The position numbers were made by a program, and so were the translations under genes. This document shows, in pieces, positions 12,595-14,459 of a stretch of DNA of 14,459 nt; the first letter of the stretch is position 1; every line of letters begins with the position of its first letter. The notes beneath the pieces are model-generated. The model worked only from the letters and a program-made list of their open reading frames with translations, was not told the DNA's origin and ran no database searches. Source of the DNA: an uncultured Campylobacter sp. (GTDB taxonomy: Bacteria > Campylobacterota > Campylobacteria > Campylobacterales > Campylobacteraceae); contig NZ_CALKTQ010000335.1 of the NCBI RefSeq assembly GCF_937997465.1, positions 1 to 14,459 on the forward strand. Direction: 5' to 3'.

Positions 12595-14459
12595 CTAAAT
12601 TTTAAAATTTTCTATCTCGTTGAAATTTAGATACCGATAGATTTGCGCCTCTTTGCCAGCAAGCTTTTGGGGCACGATATTCATGTATTCTGAGACGCTT
12701 GGTAGCCTACCTAGCACGGCGCAAACTGCCGCTAGCTCGGCGCTACCAAGATACACCCGAGCACCCATGCCCATGCGGTTATCAAAATTTCGCGTCGAGG
12801 TCGAAAACACGGTCGCGCCGTCGTTTACGCGGGCTTGGTTACCCATACAAAGCGAGCAGCCAGGCACCTCCGTGCGAGCGCCCACCGCGCGAAAGATATC
12901 GTAGTAACCCTCCGCCTCCAGCAGCCGCTGATCCATCTTAGTCGGCGGCGCGATCCAGAGTCTAGTAGGCAGCGTCCCAAGCCCCCGCAGAGCCTCGCCG
13001 AGTGCTCGGTAGTGGCCGATATTGGTCATACAGCTACCCACAAATACCTCGTCGATCTTATGCGGGCGCGAGCTACTAGCCAAAATTTCGCTCAGAGTCG
13101 TGACGTCGTCGGGGTCGTTCGGGCAGGCCAGGATGGGCTCAGTGATTTCGTCCAAATTTATCTCGATCACCTCGGCGTAGCGCGCGTTCTTGTCGGCTCG
13201 CAGCAAGCTAGGCGCCGCTAGCCACTCGCGCATTTTTGCCGCGCGCCGCTCCAGGCTCGCCCTGCTCTCATACCCGGCCTCTATCATCGCCTCGATGAGA
13301 GCGACGTTTGAGCGGACGTATTCGCAGACGCTCTGCTGACTCAAATTTACCGCGCAGGCCGCCGCAGAGCGCTCGGCCGAGGCGTCGCTTAGCTCAAAGG
13401 CCTGCTCGACTTTTAGATTTTCCAGCCCTTCTATCTCTAAAATTTTACCCGCAAATACGTTTTTCTTGCCTTTCTTTTCGACCGTGAGCAGCCCGCGCTT
13501 GATCGCGTAGTACGGGATCGCATTTACCAGATCGCGCAGCGTCACGCCCCTTTGCAGTCGCCCGCTAAATCGCACGAGCACGGAGCCTGGCATATTTAGC
13601 GGCATGGCTCCCGATACCGCCGCAAACGCCACCAGCCCGCTACCCGCAGGGAAGCTCACGCCGATAGGAAAGCGCGTATGAGAGTCGCCGCCAGTGCCTA
13701 CGGTATCTGGCAGCACCATGCGGTTTAGCCACGAGTGTATGACCCCGTCGCCGGGCCTCAGGCTCACTCCGCCGCGCGAGCTCATAAATTTAGGCAGCGT
13801 CCTTTGCGTTTCAAGGTCGCTAGGCTTTGGATAGGCCGCCGTGTGACAAAAGCTCTGCAGCACGAAATCTGCCGAAAACCCAAGGCTTGCCAGCTCCTTG
13901 ATCTCGTCGCGCGTCATCGGCCCAGTGGTATCCTGCGAGCCTACGGTGAGAGTTGCTGGTTCGCAGTACTGTCCTGCCCTGACCCCCCGCACGCCGCAGG
14001 CCTTGCCCACGATCTTTTGAGCTAGCGTATATCCCTCGCTCTCATCCGTTTGCGGCTGCGCGGGCTTTGCGAATATATCCTCCGCGCCTAAATTTAGCGC
14101 CGCCCTAGCCTTACCGCAAAGCGAGCGGCCGATGATGAGCGGTATGCGCCCGCCCGCTCTGATCTCGTCAAATATCGTGTTTGGCGCAAGCGTAAAACGA
14201 GCGACCGGCTCGCCTTGGGGTTTTTCGTTTTCATTTAAATTTTCAAATTTAGTTTCACCGTAAATTGAAACCGCGTCAAATTTACCCTCGGCGCTCAAAT
14301 TTACGCGCCCGACGCGGAACATCTCGCCCGCGTATGGATAGATATCGACGACGTCGCCCGTCTCTAGCGCGCTCGCGTCGGCTACTATGGGCAGCGCGCC
14401 GCTATCCTCGGCGGTATTAAAAAATATCGGCGCGATCGCCGTACCTATCACGATGCTGC
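12595..14459 (-). CDS. acnB: Aconitate hydratase B / 2-methylisocitrate dehydratase, C-terminal part (cut by the window edge)
   Basis: AcnB is the [4Fe-4S] TCA-cycle enzyme that interconverts citrate and isocitrate through cis-aconitate. About 620 residues are visible against roughly 850-865 for the full enzyme. The frame stays open to the right edge, so the N-terminal HEAT-like domain and start lie outside; the GTG at 14451 is internal. Visible parts are the swivel domain (APIFFNTAEDSGALPI), GSQDTTGPMTRDE, GDSHTRFPIGVSFPAGSG, and the cluster cysteines. Those are in VGSCMTNIGH (codon 13032-13030) and PGCSLCMGNQ, spaced 58 and 61 residues, against 59 and 62 in E. coli AcnB. A roughly 30-residue insertion sits in the swivel domain (14215-14322). 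The C-terminus ends soon after YRYLNFNEIENFKI, shorter than in E. coli. Two hairpins follow the stop. Confidence 0.96.
   Translation of the reverse strand, partial: SIVIGTAIAPIFFNTAEDSGALPIVADASALETGDVVDIYPYAGEMFRVGRVNLSAEGKFDAVSIYGETKFENLNENEKPQGEPVARFTLAPNTIFDEIRAGGRIPLIIGRSLCGKARAALNLGAEDIFAKPAQPQTDESEGYTLAQKIVGKACGVRGVRAGQYCEPATLTVGSQDTTGPMTRDEIKELASLGFSADFVLQSFCHTAAYPKPSDLETQRTLPKFMSSRGGVSLRPGDGVIHSWLNRMVLPDTVGTGGDSHTRFPIGVSFPAGSGLVAFAAVSGAMPLNMPGSVLVRFSGRLQRGVTLRDLVNAIPYYAIKRGLLTVEKKGKKNVFAGKILEIEGLENLKVEQAFELSDASAERSAAACAVNLSQQSVCEYVRSNVALIEAMIEAGYESRASLERRAAKMREWLAAPSLLRADKNARYAEVIEINLDEITEPILACPNDPDDVTTLSEILASSSRPHKIDEVFVGSCMTNIGHYRALGEALRGLGTLPTRLWIAPPTKMDQRLLEAEGYYDIFRAVGARTEVPGCSLCMGNQARVNDGATVFSTSTRNFDNRMGMGARVYLGSAELAAVCAVLGRLPSVSEYMNIVPQKLAGKEAQIYRYLNFNEIENFKI

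Noticed and set aside
12653..14025. Several plus-strand open frames of 80-128 codons lying antisense to acnB
   Set aside because: They mirror a strongly supported gene, have Arg/Pro/Ser-rich compositions typical of antisense frames, and lack ribosome sites and recognisable domains.

Overview
The window looks like chromosome of a motile Campylobacter-type epsilonproteobacterium. The evidence is a fliL-acpS pair of the kind found in Campylobacter, a RadA/BrnQ/AcnB set, AT-rich promoters with TATAAT-like -10 boxes and weak -35 regions, and very frequent AAATTT words inside otherwise GC-rich codons. Base composition (mid-40s % GC, judged by eye) fits the C. rectus/showae/curvus/gracilis group better than C. 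jejuni; this assignment is inference.

Layout. (1) 1-81: three 17-bp tandem repeats at the left edge and a strong hairpin just downstream of brnQ. (2) 96-3243: brnQ (branched-chain amino-acid transporter, minus) is divergent from radA (recombination helicase, plus), which is followed by a small unrecognised gene. (3) 3244-3619: a gene-poor stretch that may hold a decayed reading frame. (4) 3620-9099: a surface-glycan locus. A membrane acyltransferase (plus) converges on a minus-strand operon read as manB -> manC -> GT4 glycosyltransferase -> phosphoglycosyl transferase, with gaps of 3 and 11 bp and a 4-bp overlap. ManB and ManC would make GDP-mannose, the phosphoglycosyl transferase would load the first sugar-phosphate on undecaprenyl phosphate, the GT4 enzyme would add a sugar (mannose is a guess), and the acyltransferase could decorate the product. 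No flippase, polymerase or ligase lies in the window. (5) 9167-10584: ybaK (mischarged-tRNA deacylase, minus) and fliL-acpS (plus) diverge from a 10-bp palindrome that holds a -10 box on each strand. (6) 10734-12233: a DUF1963/YwqG-family pseudogene with two in-frame amber codons, downstream of a TRIC/UPF0126 membrane protein gene. (7) 12234-12594: an AT-rich spacer with two hairpins on the acnB side. (8) 12595-14459: the C-terminal three quarters of aconitase B, cut by the right edge.

Most of the window is ordinary core genome. I found no mobile element, CRISPR array, RNA gene, or convincing undescribed multi-gene system. The points most worth a second look are the compact mannose-glycan operon with its convergent acyltransferase, the double-amber pseudogene, the back-to-back promoter palindrome, the G.U-bearing hairpins downstream of brnQ and acnB, the 17-bp tandem repeat, and a roughly 30-residue insertion in the AcnB swivel domain.
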